Positions 1-13,400 of a DNA stretch of 64,000 nucleotides are shown here, piece after piece. Each line of letters begins with the position of its first letter. Position 1 is the first letter of the stretch. The notes beneath the pieces are model-generated. The model made no database searches, had not been told where the DNA came from, and saw only the letters and a program-made list of their open reading frames with translations. Source of the DNA: Euglena gracilis (Eukaryota; Euglenida; Euglenophyceae; Euglenales); the NCBI GenBank assembly GCA_039621445.1, contig CP154956.1, positions 86,189,291 to 86,253,290 on the forward strand, written 5' to 3'. The translations under genes and the position numbers were made by a program.

Positions 1-1936
1 TGCTTTCTGAAGTTTTCCGGCACGTTGTGGAGGTTTTTGAAGTTGGCTACGAAGGGAGTGGAAGTCCACATGCCACATAAACAATGCAAGGTTGGAGAAT
101 TCCGCAACTGGAGGTTGATGAGGGGAATACAGAACAGAGAAGGATTGCTACTGGTTTCCTGTTGAATTCGGTGGCAAGTTGCCCATCAATGCCCCGCTGA
201 TGTTTAAGGCTCTGTGGCACCCACACAACAACATAAATAATGTCGGTGTGCGCAAATGCGCACATGGTCGATGTGCGCGTTTGCGCACACCAACCATTTT
301 AAAACCAACCAAGAGCCTCCAATGGCGGTGTGTTTGGGGCTGGAAAATGAATGTGGCAACACTGAATGTTACCTCCCTTGTATTCCTGTGGTGTTGGACC
401 CCCTCTGTTGAATGCTGCTGGTATGTTTGGGTGTTGGTGTGTGCAAATATGCGCACATCAACCATTAAAATGGTTGTTTTTCACAATTGTGGCACCAATC
501 AAACTTCATTTTCATTTCCTTGGCAATGGGGACTTCTGACACAAGAGAAGGATCGAAACAGGAGGAGAGCAGATTGTGGAGGTGTTGTGCTCAAAGTGGT
601 GGTGTTGAAAGGTATGTCTGTGAAGGTTAAATGAAGCGTGTCAGTGTATTCAGGGGGGGGGGAAATGCAACTTGCATAATTTGCATTTTTTTGCATAATC
701 AGGTTTTCCCGAAATTTGCATTTTTTTTGCATTTTTTTGCATAAAATATTTTGCCCTGGAAAATTTTTTTGTAGTTGGTTGCCGTATGTTTGGATTTTTT
801 TGCATTTTTTTTGCATTTTTTACATAAAATATTTTGCCCTTGAAAAAAAAATTTGTAGTTGGTTGGCATATGTTTGGATGTTTTTTGCATTTTTTTGCGT
901 TTTTTTGCATAAAATATTTTGCCCTGTATTTTTTTTTTTGATTTTAGGCAGCAAAGCTCTGTCATATTCCAGCTTTTTCTCAAGGTTTTCATGCAAGTTG
1001 CATTTTTTTGCATTTTTTTTGCATTTTTTTTTGCATTTTTTTTGCATTTTTTTTGACTTGCATAATTTGAAGGGCCAAGTTGCATTTCCCCCCCCCCTGG
1101 TGTATTGCATTATATGGCCCCATGAACACAGGTATTTTCAAGTCAGGAGACACATCCATTTTCAGCTAATTTACCGTGCCTCATTTTTCGGACTAAAATA
1201 CTGGTGGTGAAGGGCACTTCTAAAATCAGTTTTTTAAGGATGAAACCTGGAAATGTTGTTTATTTTGATGTTTCAGGGGCTAAGAAATGGCTTTTCACAG
1301 CTTCAATTGCCGATGCCCAAATTAGGGCCCGCAGGCTGGTCCTTTAGTTGTATTTAGATTCTACAAAACACCTCGCACTTAAGGATTTCCAAACTGCAGT
1401 AGTGCCACACCCTCTAAATGGTACGTGTGGTAAGTTGCACAAGTGGTTGGTGTGCGCAGATGTGCGCAAACCGATCCAAAAAATCTTTTTCCTAATTTGC
1501 ACAAACCAACCACTTGTACAATTTTGCAAACACATCAATTGCAGCTGGCACACATGGTCTTTTTCACAGCTGCACGAATGGTTGGTGTGCGCATTTGTGC
1601 ACACCGTCCATTTGCGCATTTGCCCGCACCGACCACTAATTTTTCACACAGCCAAATTTCAGGGTATCGCTTCAGGCTTGGGCACACCTCACCAAATCGT
1701 TCAGTCGATGTCCTAAGTTAATGAAACCGCCATTGCAGGGTTCCAAACACACCTGCTGGGTGTTGTGTATACCATGTGCTGCGGTGACTCCTGCTCTCGG
1801 GCACACCACGTCACATCCTGCTAACATTTTTGGGTGATTGGGGCCATATCCTGACATTTTTGCAAAAAATGTCGATGTGCGCATTTGCGCACATCGACAA
1901 AGAAAAAAAGCTTAAGTGCGAAATGCGCCGCCTAAG
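1..1936 (-). mobile_element. CTTAG-end DNA transposon, 1.76 kb family, copy A (partial)
   Basis: This stretch is the reverse complement of most of 9141-10540, so it is a second copy of the 1.76 kb element found complete at 9141-10899. The inner end is visible: ...CTTAAGTGCGAAATGCGCC followed by GCCTAAG at 1936. The other end lies before base 1, so its target duplication cannot be checked. The copy holds at least five GTGCGCAAATGCGCAC-like palindromes (near 253, 272, 440, 1585 and 1873), at the same places as in copy B. It is interrupted by a G-run miniature element at 651-1099; removing that restores colinearity with copy B. No transposase is visible, so it is probably non-autonomous. Confidence 0.85.
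651..1099. mobile_element. hAT-like miniature element nested in copy A
   Basis: The ends are CAGGGGGGGGG and CCCCCCCTG, and the inverted repeat continues through AAATGCAACTTG. The 7 bases GTGTATT occur on both sides (644-650 and 1100-1106). The uninterrupted sister element near 9885 has this site once, so insertion and duplication are directly shown. CAGGG ends are typical of hAT elements, which normally make 8-bp duplications; only 7 bases match here. The interior is about three imperfect tandem units of roughly 85 bp built of TTTTTTGCA runs and ATAAAATATTTTGCCCT. There is no coding capacity. Confidence 0.8.
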
Positions 1937-3632
1937 AGGGTGGGTGGTCCGGCCGAGCCCCCCCCCCCCCCCCCGAGGTCCTTAAGCAATTGCCTGATGT
2001 GGACTCACGGGGGGGAGCCTGCCAATGACTCGGCAGCCAGCCGCCGGGTCAGGCACCACGGTTGCCGTCACCAGTAACCCGCAGCCCGCCGCCATGCCAG
2101 CCAGACTGGTGGGGGCAGCCAGGGGCTTTACTGCCTGACGTGTGTGGGGGTGGGGGTGTGGGGGTGTGGGGGTGGATTGGTGTGGGTTGGAGTGGGTGTC
2201 GACCCGGTGTCATTGACTCTGAGGGACTCGCAGAGCGAACTACCAGTTCATTCCTCTTCTGCGTTTTGCTGACATGGCAGAGGACCGGAAAAGGCACGCA
2301 CCTGGGTGTCGCATCTGCGTGTGTGGCAAATCAACAAAACAACAAGCCCCCCCCCCCAGCACACATCCCCACAGCAGCCAAATCCATACCGCTGGCCGAC
2401 CACATATCGCCCTCCCTCACCCAGAGCTCCTTCAGAATGTTCTTGTTGTCCTTTGGCTGCCTTTCTGAAGCTACTCCACCTTTTCGATTCCGCTGTGTTT
2501 TTGTGCTTTTTTTTGCCAGGTTATGCGCTTAAGCTAAACACAAATGAAGAATTTTAATGCTATATTTTCCAAAGGACAATAAAGATAGTCCATTTGTTTT
2601 CCCAGCCAAGTTCATTTCCACCAGAACACAAAGGAAAGCAAAGAACTGATGGAGAAAAAGAAATACCCCCTGCCACATATAGCGGCACACCTAATCAGCG
2701 ACCGTTTCGAAGCTTTATGATGAGGAAAAATGATGTGTAAGTCCGAAACTGAAGCATACAGCCTCGCATGAAAGAGATTTAATGAAGCTGTGTTCAAAGT
2801 CCAAGTTCAAAGATTTCTGTTACAGTCACTCTTTATGGCAGGTGCAGGGGATGGCGCAGAGGCTGCAACCGCAATCCTGTTGGACCACACCCAGGCAGAA
2901 AGTCTGATGATTTTTTTTGGATAACATGTACATATTTTGAAGTGTTTGTTTTTTTAACCTCCAAAAGGTTCAGGGAAAGGTAGAAGAGCACATAAGGTTT
3001 GAACAAATCTGGCAGGGTTCCATTTAAAAAGGCCAAAGAAAGTTTATGCGTTCTGGATCTTCACATTGGAAACACCCGAACTATGCAACACTGCCAATGT
3101 TGTTGTCACTTTGGCAGCTGCAACATCATTGAGTTGGATTTTCGCCCTTTTGGATGGCCTATCGGTGCGGCAGTCAAGAACAGGATCTCTGTCCCTGCGG
3201 TTCTTCCTTCTGCCCAGAAGGCAGCAACCTCGAGTGTGCAGAACTCTGGATATATTGGTGCCACAGCAGTGCTCTTTTTCATTCTTCCTGAACAGAAGAG
3301 AGTGTGCTCATGCGAAACGTCTGTGTGTGTAACCCCAAATCTGTGTGTCTGTGTGTGCAGAGTGGGTGATGGCTTCTAAAAAGCCTTTCCTCTGCACTTA
3401 TTCAGTTTGGGTGTGGGCAGCATAGTTCTGAACGCCAGGGACCATCGTTCGAACAGCCACAGTCCGCCCATCCTCTGGCACTGTGATGCCGGCAGTCCGA
3501 GCGCCAAGGCCACCAACGACCATCAAACCCAAAAATTTCAAATGTCAGATGGGAAATGGTGTTATGCCTGTGAGAGGATGGGTGGCTTGCAGGGAGGCTG
3601 CCTGCCGCATTGCCTGGCTGCATTGTCGGAAG
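1937..3632. other. No supported gene; G/C-run spacer
   Basis: This interval between the transposon copy and the next miniature element has C- and G-homopolymers (for example near 1955 and 2345) and a GGGGGTGTG tract near 2140-2180. Open frames exist but lack start context, domains or convincing splice structure. I see nothing to call. Confidence 0.5.
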
Positions 3633-3918
3633 CAGGCTTGTGCTTAGTCCGGTGCCTACCCCACGGGGTGCTAGGGGCAGGCACCTCATAGCACCCGATC
3701 CGACCCCGCGGGGGGGGGGTAGGGTTTTGGGGGGTGCAGGCACCACCCTCACCCCGGCGCCAAAGGTGCCGGGGGTCCGGAAAAGGGCCATTTGCAATGA
3801 AAATTTTCTGGGTGCCCCCGGACCCCCCCCCCCCCGGGGGTGTGCCTGCTAGGGGCAGGCACCCTATAGCACCTACCCACCCACCCCCCTCCCCCCCCGG
3901 TCGGTAAGCACAAGCATG
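3633..3918. mobile_element. hAT-like G-run miniature element
   Basis: The ends are inverted: CAGGCTTGTGCTTAG at the left and CTTGTGCTTACC read inward from the right (its end reads AAGCACAAGCATG). The interior has G/C runs around a core hairpin near 3755 (CCGGCGCC...GGTGCCGG). The same layout recurs at 19304, 22144, 23905, 25932 and 62763. Target duplication is poor here (only TCGG in common), so this copy looks older. Confidence 0.55.
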
Positions 3919-4129
3919 ATCGGTCTTCAATTCGGGCTTGTGGAAACACTCGAGGATTGTTGAGGCCTGCCTGGTCCCTCTTCAATTTAAAAAACTAAGA
4001 AAGGGGTAATTCCAAGGAAAGAAACAGTGGGCCCGTGAGAATAGTGCCACCCGTGAGAATAGGTCACCAAGTCAGCCGCTGGCGGCCTCCTGCCCACCAG
4101 TCAAGGTAGTTCCCACCGGCGGGGGTGCG

Positions 4130-4288
4130 ATGGAAGCCGCCCCTTCTTCGTCCTCCTCCCCATCGTTGTCCTCCGTCCCCAAGTTACCCGCCACGGCCGG
4201 CGGGCTCGCTGGCCGTTCGGCACCGTCGCCAAGGCCTTCCGGCAGCACTGGGCAGGCGGCGGCTGTGGAATTCGTTGGCGTTGGCCAG
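4130..4288 (+). CDS. Candidate first exon of the zinc-finger gene
   Basis: An ATG at 4130 (context GTGCGATGG) opens a GC-rich frame of 53 codons that ends at CCAG|GTGTCG. The product begins MEAAPSSSSSPSLSS and is Ser/Ala/Pro-rich, as expected for a disordered N-terminus. Codon third positions are mostly G or C, unlike the surrounding DNA. The frame stops four codons past the donor, so it can only be an exon. It lies 102 bp upstream of the exon that encodes the first zinc knuckle. The weakness is phase: it ends in phase 0, whereas the knuckle exon needs one carried base. Either the real donor differs, an exon is missing, or this belongs to another transcript. Confidence 0.4.
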
Positions 4289-4389
4289 GTGTCGCTTTAG
4301 CCCAGCCCCAAGTAGAGTGGACCCTGTGGCTTCCAATTCATCGATCTGCGTCGCTCCGGAAGCCTGGAGCATTCGTTGACCTTGGGTAG

Positions 4390-4410
4390 CTCTTTGTGCC
4401 CATTGTGCAG
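4390..4410 (+). CDS. Micro-exon with the first CxxC of the zinc finger
   Basis: The 21 bases before the donor GCAG|GTATCG read Leu-Cys-Ala-His-Cys-Ala plus one base. Joined to the acceptor at 15379|15380 they give [16 protein letters not shown]. This matches the family pattern C-x2-C-x3-[IV]-P-x2-N-x3-H, with every cysteine and the Pro/Asn in register. Without this exon the knuckle downstream lacks its first two cysteines. The acceptor would be GGGTAG. A TGA lies 15-17 bases before it in the same frame, so the exon cannot extend far upstream. Its upstream phase does not fit the 4130-4288 exon, so that join is unresolved. Confidence 0.5.
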
Positions 4411-7400
4411 GTATCGTCCTACATGCCCATTGAGCACATATTGACTCCACCTCATCCGGGGTGGGGGGGGGGGCGTGTTGACTCAACGAGTTGGGGGGGG
4501 CAAGCCTTGAAAATTCCCCCTAAAAAAGAGGGACACCAAGGGAGGGAGGGGCAAGTTTGCTCCAACAGTCCAGGGGGGGTTAGATACTCAACAACCATGC
4601 CCCCCCCCCCTCCGAATGAAGCTCTTTGCACTTTTTCAAGATATCCGTTGCACTGTTTTAAAAAATGGGCGCAATGGGGCAGAGTTAAGGTTTGGGTGCT
4701 GCTTAATGTATATTGGACAGATTATACCACAGTTGTCCACGACATGGTCTTGTTGAAACCTGTCTCAATGGGAGACCATTGAAACCAGCGGGGTGCCCAC
4801 CGTGCCTTTGCGGAGCCACACAACGGAATATTACAGGAGAGGGCATCCTGTCATTACCCTCAATGTTGACCCGGGAAATTTATTGCCCATTGTTTGACTT
4901 GTCTTATCGCCGTGGTCTCGCATTGTTCCTGCTTACCATTCACACTGGTTTATGAAATTGGAGTCTTATCCCAGCTGCCCCCTTGAATCTGTTTTTGATT
5001 TGCAACGGGTGGACCTGCAGTCAAGGAGGGGTTCACTCTCCGATAAAATACAGGTTCATGGTGCAATTGGAGAAGAGTTTCAAATTTATAACCAAAGCAT
5101 GGGTGCACTAGCGGCGGACACGATTGCACAGGAGTTCCCTGGCCCCATTGCTGGTGAGTGGGGGTCTGACCAACCCCCACCTCTTACCATTTTTCCAGAG
5201 GCGCAGATTTTTAGGTCAAAATTTTCCTTGGGCACCAAGAGAATTTTTCCTTGCAAACTGCTATGGTGGGTGTGAGGGTCGACTGCCTCCCCACCAGGCG
5301 TTCCCATACATGACCACTGGGCGTCAGCCTCCCGTGAGATTTGGCTGCAGTATTTCTGGCATGGAGACGGTGATGATGTGGTAAGGATGCTGCTGTGTTC
5401 TGGCTCAGGCACCGGAGACACCAGCACCGGCTCCTCCACCGGCTCAGGCACCGGCTCCTGTTGCAGAGAACGTTAAATGCAGCCGTTGGTGTGCCACAGC
5501 AGCACAGGATTTAGGTCCACGCCCTGATTCACTCACTGAAACTTTTTTGAGGCAGGGAGGTCTGCTTTTCTATAACTTCTAATTGCTAAAGTGGCTCTCA
5601 TGTGAAAAGAGACTTGTTGTTTGTCCAAATGTTTTCATCAAAGTATTTTTCATGGAATACATTTCATCTCATATTTGCAGAATTTCTTCTTCGCAAACGT
5701 TAACCAGGGGAATCCCAAGACCTCCCTACATGATGAAATTACCCCCCCCCACACGGCCCACCATTTTTTTTTTCCTTCACGGGTGTGATCCCCCCTCCTG
5801 GCCTCTTTCATTCTTTTATTGGCATATCAAAATTGGGCTAATTATTTCTGATTGAAGAAGATTTTCTGCAAGTATTCATCCCTAATTGTTGATTGCCTTT
5901 TTTTTGGAAAACCTCGTTTTTCTTTCTCCGTGAAGTTAGACCCTTGCTTGTGGTGGTGGTCACCTGAATCCAACTCTTCCTTTCTGATACCTTGCTTATC
6001 ATTCTTCTGCCTTCCACTCTGCTTTTTTTTTTTTTAAGCCGGAGGGGACCTTATACGTGGGGGGTCCAGCCAGCCACCACTCCCCCCCCCCCCCCATCCA
6101 GCACCTCCCAGCAGAGCTGCACCCACCCCCGGGGTCCAAAAGTTGGCCCAGCCTGGTAAAGCTGGGCTGGACCCAAAATTTTTCACCAAAAATTTCAGAA
6201 AAAAAAAGGCTAAAATGGCAAAAAATGGCATCCTTGATGATTTTTTTTTGCTTTACCTCAAATTTTGGGCTAAAAATTGGCTTGGACTTTTTGTTTGCGT
6301 CCAGCTGGGTCCAGCTGGCTTAGGACGCGTAAAGTAGCCCAAAATTTAAAGAGGGTTTGAAGCGGGCAGGAAGCGGAAAACACCTTCGTCCAAACCCCCC
6401 AAAATTTTAGCCTTTCTTGGAAGAGGCCGTTTTTGGGTAGTGTCTGACGACCGTTTTGGTTAGAGTAATGGATTTCTATAAGAGGCCGAAATGAGCGAAA
6501 AGGGGTATAAAATTTTAAGCCAAAGTCGAAATCGGAGGAAAGCACCTGGAATTTTCAGATGAAGCGAAAAACCATTTCGTCAGTTCTCTGCACTCGGAGG
6601 TGGAAGAAAAGCAAAAACGGTACCCAGTAATATGGGGGTCTCTCTCGCCTCCAAGCCGAGAACCCGAAGACACCAGGGAAGCGGAGAGATTGCCAAAATC
6701 ACCGCTTCCTTATTGCATCGTCAACAAGCGGAAATGAGAAGCTAGGGAGAGATCGTGAGAGGAAGGACGGGGAAGAAGGATGTGGAAAAAGAGTGAAAGA
6801 TTGACAGCAAACCACCCCCCAAAATTTTAAAATGGCCACGAGGAAGCGGAAACACGCTTCCTCCGGACAATTTAATTTTTTTGACTATGACTTCGAAGGC
6901 CTGAGTGGTCTTAAGGGTCACTAAAACGAAGGTAAGATGAAGCCGGAACCCTCTTCCTCCATTTGGCATGTGCACAATTCAAAATAGGCTGTATAGCATG
7001 GACATTCGGGTGGTGGTAAGTGGTCAACAGATGAGTTTGTGCTGTGATAGCACGTTCATCTGGTCGAGTGCTAGAACATGCCTAACCTGGTCCGGATAGG
7101 GCCTTGCAACACGAAGCACGAATGCAGTGGGAGGGAGGCAAAAGGTTTAGAATGTTTATGTAGGAGAGCTGGTTGTGAACGAGTTGTTGTGATCTGGCCC
7201 AAATGCATCGCGGGACACAGAATGACATCTGGATGCTTTGGGTGTACCCACTGCAACCACCTTCCTAGGCCCCTGGAAGAGACATGACTGTGCACTTACT
7301 GAGGGAACACATTACAACGCCCCCAGGCGTGCACTCGTTGCGGCAGTGTGGGCATTGTGGGCTGGGGAAGGTCATCTGAACTCAACAGGAGAGGGAGGGC

Positions 7401-10400
7401 CATCGGGACGGTTTCCGGCCTCACCCTGATGGGTCTGAAGTACTTTTGTGGGTTGCAATAATGAGCTGGGCTGCAGCATCATGGATGAGGCGGGTTACCA
7501 CATGGTTCAGAGCGTGCTCCCCCTTTCCCTGAGACGAACCTGTGGAGCAGCGTCCAGCCTCAGATGTCAAAGTTTGATCCGAGAAGTGAAAAGCATCCTA
7601 GGATGCAGGGTATACGGCGAGGAGGAGATTGCCTGCCACACCATAACTACTCCAACAGAAACAGGCGGTTGGAGAATTTGCCTCCCAAGTCCATGACGAA
7701 GCGGAAACCCGCTAAGTCGGTGTTTTTCAACGTTGCCGAAACGTCCCTATGTTTGTGTGAATTGGAACTCAGCATCAATGTGAATCCTGTGGTGGTTGCA
7801 GAGCAGTTCCTGTAGCAACAGACAGGGATGGAAGTGGCTTGGTGTGTACTGCAGAGGGGTGTGGTGATAGTAGGTTTTGAACAAGATTGTGGGAGGGGAG
7901 CAGCACAGAGGAGATCAGGCATCTGGAAAAGAGAATGAGAGGAGAGTAGTGTACACAGCTCGGAGGTGGCGTTGGGCATCACCTGTGGCAACCCATCCAC
8001 AGGACAACTTTGGTGTTCGCAGGCATATGACAGACCAGAAGGGGTCATGAGGAGAGGAAACCGTTGGATGGGGACCCAGAAGGGGAAGGAAGATGGTGGT
8101 TTCAAGGGAGTGGAGGCAGGCATTGTCCTTTTACCGCCATCAACTGTGTATTCACTTCTTCGTAGGGTTGATTTCTGGTACCAGATAAAGAAAACAGGGC
8201 AAAGTGAAGGCTGAAAGTGGGGTCCCAAACATTTTGTTCAAAAAAAAACTGGACCATAACCCCCCTCAAAAGCCCCCTTTCCAAACCTGTAAACCCCATT
8301 GAAACATGCCAAAATATACAGCTGTGGAGAATTGTGTTTCAAAACTGCCCTCAAGTTCCTGCTTCCACGGCCAAAGCGCAGGCAGGTGGTCCTTTCCCGT
8401 GAGGTTTCGTCCATTAGCTCTTCCCGTGACGTGTTTCTGGCTCACCTCCACCTGTTACGAAACAGAAGGGGGACCCCGGAGGGCTGTCTTCGTCCCCCAG
8501 GGCCCACCGATAGCTCTCGGCAGGGCATAACCTGGTGAACAGAACACCTGCCATGCTCCCAGGAGGCTCACGGTGGCACATAGGTAACTTAATCAGCTCC
8601 CACAACCCCTTCCTGCAGTATATACCACCTCAAGGAAGGAAGGGACAACTTCCCAAAGGGGAAGCGCAAACCCGCTTCCTGCTCCACAAGTTGGAAGCGT
8701 GATTCCGCTTCCTCTCTGACGAAGCTGGCCCTTAGACGGCCAGGAATGCACTTTTCACTTTTGGTGGTTTTTTTCGCACCTGCGCATTCTTTTTTGACCA
8801 GCTGCGTTGCCATCACTTCACGGGGCGGCGCACCCGTCAGCTGAAACCCGTGGTACCAAAAATGGGTACCACTACTTTCGATCCCTGTGTTTTTTCCTGG
8901 GTAAACTGACTTTTTTCGTTTTGAAAATGACGGTTTAGCACCTCCGCCGACCGAGGAAAAACCCCGTCTGCCGAAGTAGGTACGACACAAAACGCTGTTT
9001 CACGGGGACGAACCCTGGTCAGGTGAAGCCGTTGCACCTGTCGCTGTCCCCCCTGTTTTGTGGTGCCCAGTGAATGCGCAGGTGCGCATTCACCCCCCTC
9101 CCCGTCCCCATCTTTTCCTGAAGTTTTGGACGGTTATTGTCTTAGGCGGCGCATCTCGCACTTAAGCTTTTTTTCTTTGTCGATGTGCGCAAATGCGCGC
9201 ATTGACATTTTTTTTACGAAAATGTGAGGATATGGCCCCAATCACCCAAAAATGTCAGCAGGATGTGATGTGGTGCCCCAGGACGCGGAGATGAAAGCAG
9301 GGACTTTGGCAAATAGGGTGCCCGAGAGCAGGTGTCACCACAGCACATGGTATACACAACACCCAGCAGGTGTGTTTGGAACCCTGCAATGGCGGTTTCA
9401 TTTTCTTAGGACATCGACTGAACGATTTGGTGAGGTGTGCCCAAGCCTGAAGCGATACCCTGAAATTTGGCTGTGGGAGAAATTGGTGGTCGGGTTGGCA
9501 AATGCACAAATGGACAGTGTGCGCAAATGCGCACACCAACCATTTGTGCAGCTGTGAAAAAGACCATGTGTGCCAGCTGCAATTGATGTGTTTGCAAAAT
9601 TGTACAAGTGGTTGGTGCGAGGTGTTTTTATAGAATCTAAATACAACTAAAGGACCAGCTTGCGGGCCCAAATTTGGGCATCGGCAATTGAAGCTGTGAA
9701 AAACCATTTCCTAGCCCCTGAAACATCAAAATTCACAACATTTCCAGGTTTCATCCTTAAAAAACTGATTTTAGAAGTGCCCTTCACCACCAGTATTTTA
9801 GTCCGAAAAATGAGGCACGGTAAATTAGCTGAAAATGGATGTGTCTGCTGACTTGAAAATACCTGTGTTCATGGGGCCATATAATGCAATACACTGACAC
9901 GCTTCATTTAACCTTCACAGACATACCTTTCAACACCACCACTTTGAGCACAACACCTCCACAATCTGCTCTCCTCCTGTTTCGATCCTTCTCTTGTGTC
10001 AGAAGTCCCCATTGCCAAGGCTTCAAAAATGGAAATGAAGTTTGGTTGGTGCCCACAATTGTGAAAAACAACCATTTTAATGGTTGATGTGCGCATTTGC
10101 GCACACCAACACCCAAACATACCAGCAGCATTCAACAGAGGGGTCCAACACCACAGGAATACAAGGGAGGTAACATTCCAGTGTTGCCACGTTCATTTTC
10201 CAGCCCCAAACACACTGCCATTGGAGGCTCTTGGTTGGTTTTAAAATGGTTGGTGTGCGCAAATGCGCACATCGTCCATGTGCGCATTTGCGCACACCAA
10301 CATCATTTATGCTGTTGTGTGGCTGCCACAGAGACTTAAACATCAGCGGGGCATTGATGGGCAATTTGCCACCGAATTCAACAGGAAACCAGTGGCAGTC

Positions 10401-13400
10401 CTCCTGTGTTCTGTATCCCCCTCATCAACTCCCCAATGGCAGAAATCTTGAACAGTAAAATGTTTATGTGGCATGTGCACTTCCACTCCTTTCGTAGCCA
10501 ACTTCAAAAACCTCCACAACGTGCCGCAAAACTTCAGAAAGCAAGCAAAGGACTGGACCTGCCACCCAACCTCCAGAGCACCACCTGGCGCTGGCAGTTG
10601 TCACACACGGATTGGGGGGAGGCAGTACTGGGAATTTGGTGTTTTTGTCGGTGTTTTTCCACTTTGGGGGGATAGGTCCAGGGGTTTTCGTGTCATTCCG
10701 ACCTCAAAAAAAGGCAAAAAACACGTAATTCCCAGGAGAGCCGGTGCCCAAAACGAGAAATCGCTCGTATTTTATCCAATCGTGTTGCCTTTCGCTCTCA
10801 CCCCTTGCAACGCCGGTGCTTAAATCGGTTTTTGGCCGGTGTGCAAAAATGCGCACATCGACCCAAAAAAAAGCTTAAGTGCGAGATGCGCCGCCTAAGA
10901 TTGTGGCTCCCAGGGGTGGTTGTTGGAAGGAGGTATTGTGGTCTCTATGATTAGAGTGGAGTGGATGTGCCCTGTGTTGGAAGCAGCGCACGTGGGGAGT
11001 ATGGTGTGTGGTTAGTGTGTGGTTTGTATGATTTCAGAGAGTGGTGGGTGACGGTGTATTTAAACCGATGCCAGGTTTTTGTAAAGGAGGGTTTGGTGCC
11101 CTGCCTCAGGGAGCCTGCTGTTTGCACACGGTGCACTGCACCCCTCCAAAACACATGCAGGCATACCATCCCTCCAGCCGTGCACGGTGTCCGCTCTGCA
11201 TGCACCTTCTCATAAGCACCACAGCACATCACCATGTGGGACCACCTGTTTTTGGGATGAGGTTCAACCCTTTTTTGCCACAGACTACGCCCTCCAGAAC
11301 AACCCTCACAAACAAGATAAAATTGCTCCTCTCCGAGGTTGCACGAGGCACAAAAGCGGGGTTCCGCTCCGGAGCTTTAGGAACAAGTGACGCACAGCAA
11401 AGGAGTGCAAGCCAGCTCCCCCTTCCATACCCAGCACAATGCGCACGTGCGCACTCTTGAGGTCATTCCTTCGGTTGCTGGGTGTGATTCTATCTGCAGG
11501 AGAGCAGGAGAGGAGCAGTGCTGGGCATCCACAAGAGAGCGCACCTGCGCATTCCGTGAGGGTTAGTGCGCATGTGCGCACTCTCTGTGTTGTGGGAGTC
11601 GTGTCTCGCACTCCTGAACCCAGTGCCAGCACAGCATCGCGGCAGAGCGACCCCAATGGTGCACTGCTGGCCTTTTTGTTTGCGATTTCAGAGGCATCTC
11701 ATTGCACAGGTGGATGCCGCCACAGTAGGGTGTACGTCTCTTGGGCTGTACCACCATTTTGTGTGCTGAGTCGTTTGACGTGGCCCTGTGCGCCAACCTC
11801 CTGCCAGGTTGCTTTAAGGGGAGACACAAGAAGGGAATGTGCATGTGCGCATTCACCCCAATGTGTTATGTTTGACTGCAGCCATTTCGGATGGGGTGCA
11901 TGGAGAAAGTGTGTGTATATGTTCTTTCTTTGGTCTTCGCAGCGGCCAGCGGTGGTGTTGTTTTCAGTGCTGGAGCGTCGACTCTGAGTAACCCCCCCCC
12001 CCCCCAAATAGCCTGGCGGGTGCCAGGTTATTGGACACAGTGGAATACACAGAAAAAGCAGAACGGAAAGAATTCCTGGGTTTATCAGGAGTATTTTTTT
12101 TTATGATGTGTTTGTGGCTGACTCACGGTCTCAAGGGCCTGGAGAAATTTTAGGGCATGGACTGACCAATGATGTTCGCTTCTTTGAGTTCATTTGGATT
12201 GGGAATTATTCTGTGTTTACAGACCGTTTTTGGGAATGAGGTTGAAGGTGGCGATGGGCGTGTTTCGCTGTCGAGATGCCAACCCAGTGAGCCCCGTGTG
12301 TGTGGAACCAGACGCAATCCCCTGCGTTGACCCTAATTGTGGGGCACAGTGCTCCTTGCATCGTGTACCGCAGCCCAACGTAAGGTTGTTCAGGGCGACC
12401 ATTGGCTCTGTGGCTGTGTGCTGCCATGCACGCTCTGGGGCGTGGGGTCAGACAACGCTGGCAGCAACCGGCTCATCACCTCCGCCGGGTGGGGGACGGT
12501 TGCATGTGCAATGTGACGTGCAGCACATCTTCATGAAAGCAGTGCAGGCTGGGCTGGGCAGTGGACTGCAGCGGGTGAAGTCGAATGCGCAGGTGCGCAA
12601 TCTGATTTGTTCGATGATTTGAGCTACAGGGGGCAGTTCCCCTGTCACTGAAGGACATGAATTCGTGCTTTGACACCTGCCGTCGCCGAGCCCAGGGTTT
12701 TCCACGCCGCTGCAGGTGTCGTGTTTCAGGGTGTGGTCTGGTACAGCGACATTGTTGCCAAGGGTTATTCTTTTGGTCCATCTCCCTCTCACACACCCGT
12801 GTTCTGCAAGCCCGAAACCACATCATAGCGGCGCACAGCTCGGATTCAAGGCAGGCAAACAACAGGCCATACCCAGTGTGTCCTTCAACATCAATGCGCG
12901 TGTGCGAATTCCCCCTTCCCACAGCCTGTGTCCATTCCAAAAAATGCGCACCTGCGCATTCTTTTGGGTTTCCAAAAAAATGCGCAGGTTCGCATTCTTC
13001 GGCCTTGATACTCAGTGACATACCCCCCCCCCCCAAATATCCCCCCCCCCCCCGGTGTGCTATTTGGGCACCCGAACTGGGGCCCCAGAAGAGGGTGGGT
13101 TATTTGGGGGGGGTGTTATTTTTACATGGAAAACCAAAGGAAAACAGGGGGGGGGTGTTATTTGGGGGGGTGTTATTTGGGGGGTGTTATTTGGGAGGGG
13201 GGTTTACTTGTTGTGTTGACCTTGGGAGGCCTGTGTCTCTATGTCTATTCCCTATGTCTGTCCCTGTGTCTCTATATTATTCGAAATCGGCCCCCAAGGG
13301 GGGGGGTGTTATTTGGGGGGGTGTTATTTGGGGGGTGTTATTTGGGAGGGGGGTTTACTTGTTGTGTTGACCTTGGGAGGCCTGTGTCTCTATGGCTGCA

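Noticed and set aside
3960-4130. Promoter for the zinc-finger gene
   Set aside because: No TATA box, initiator or other element could be distinguished from background.
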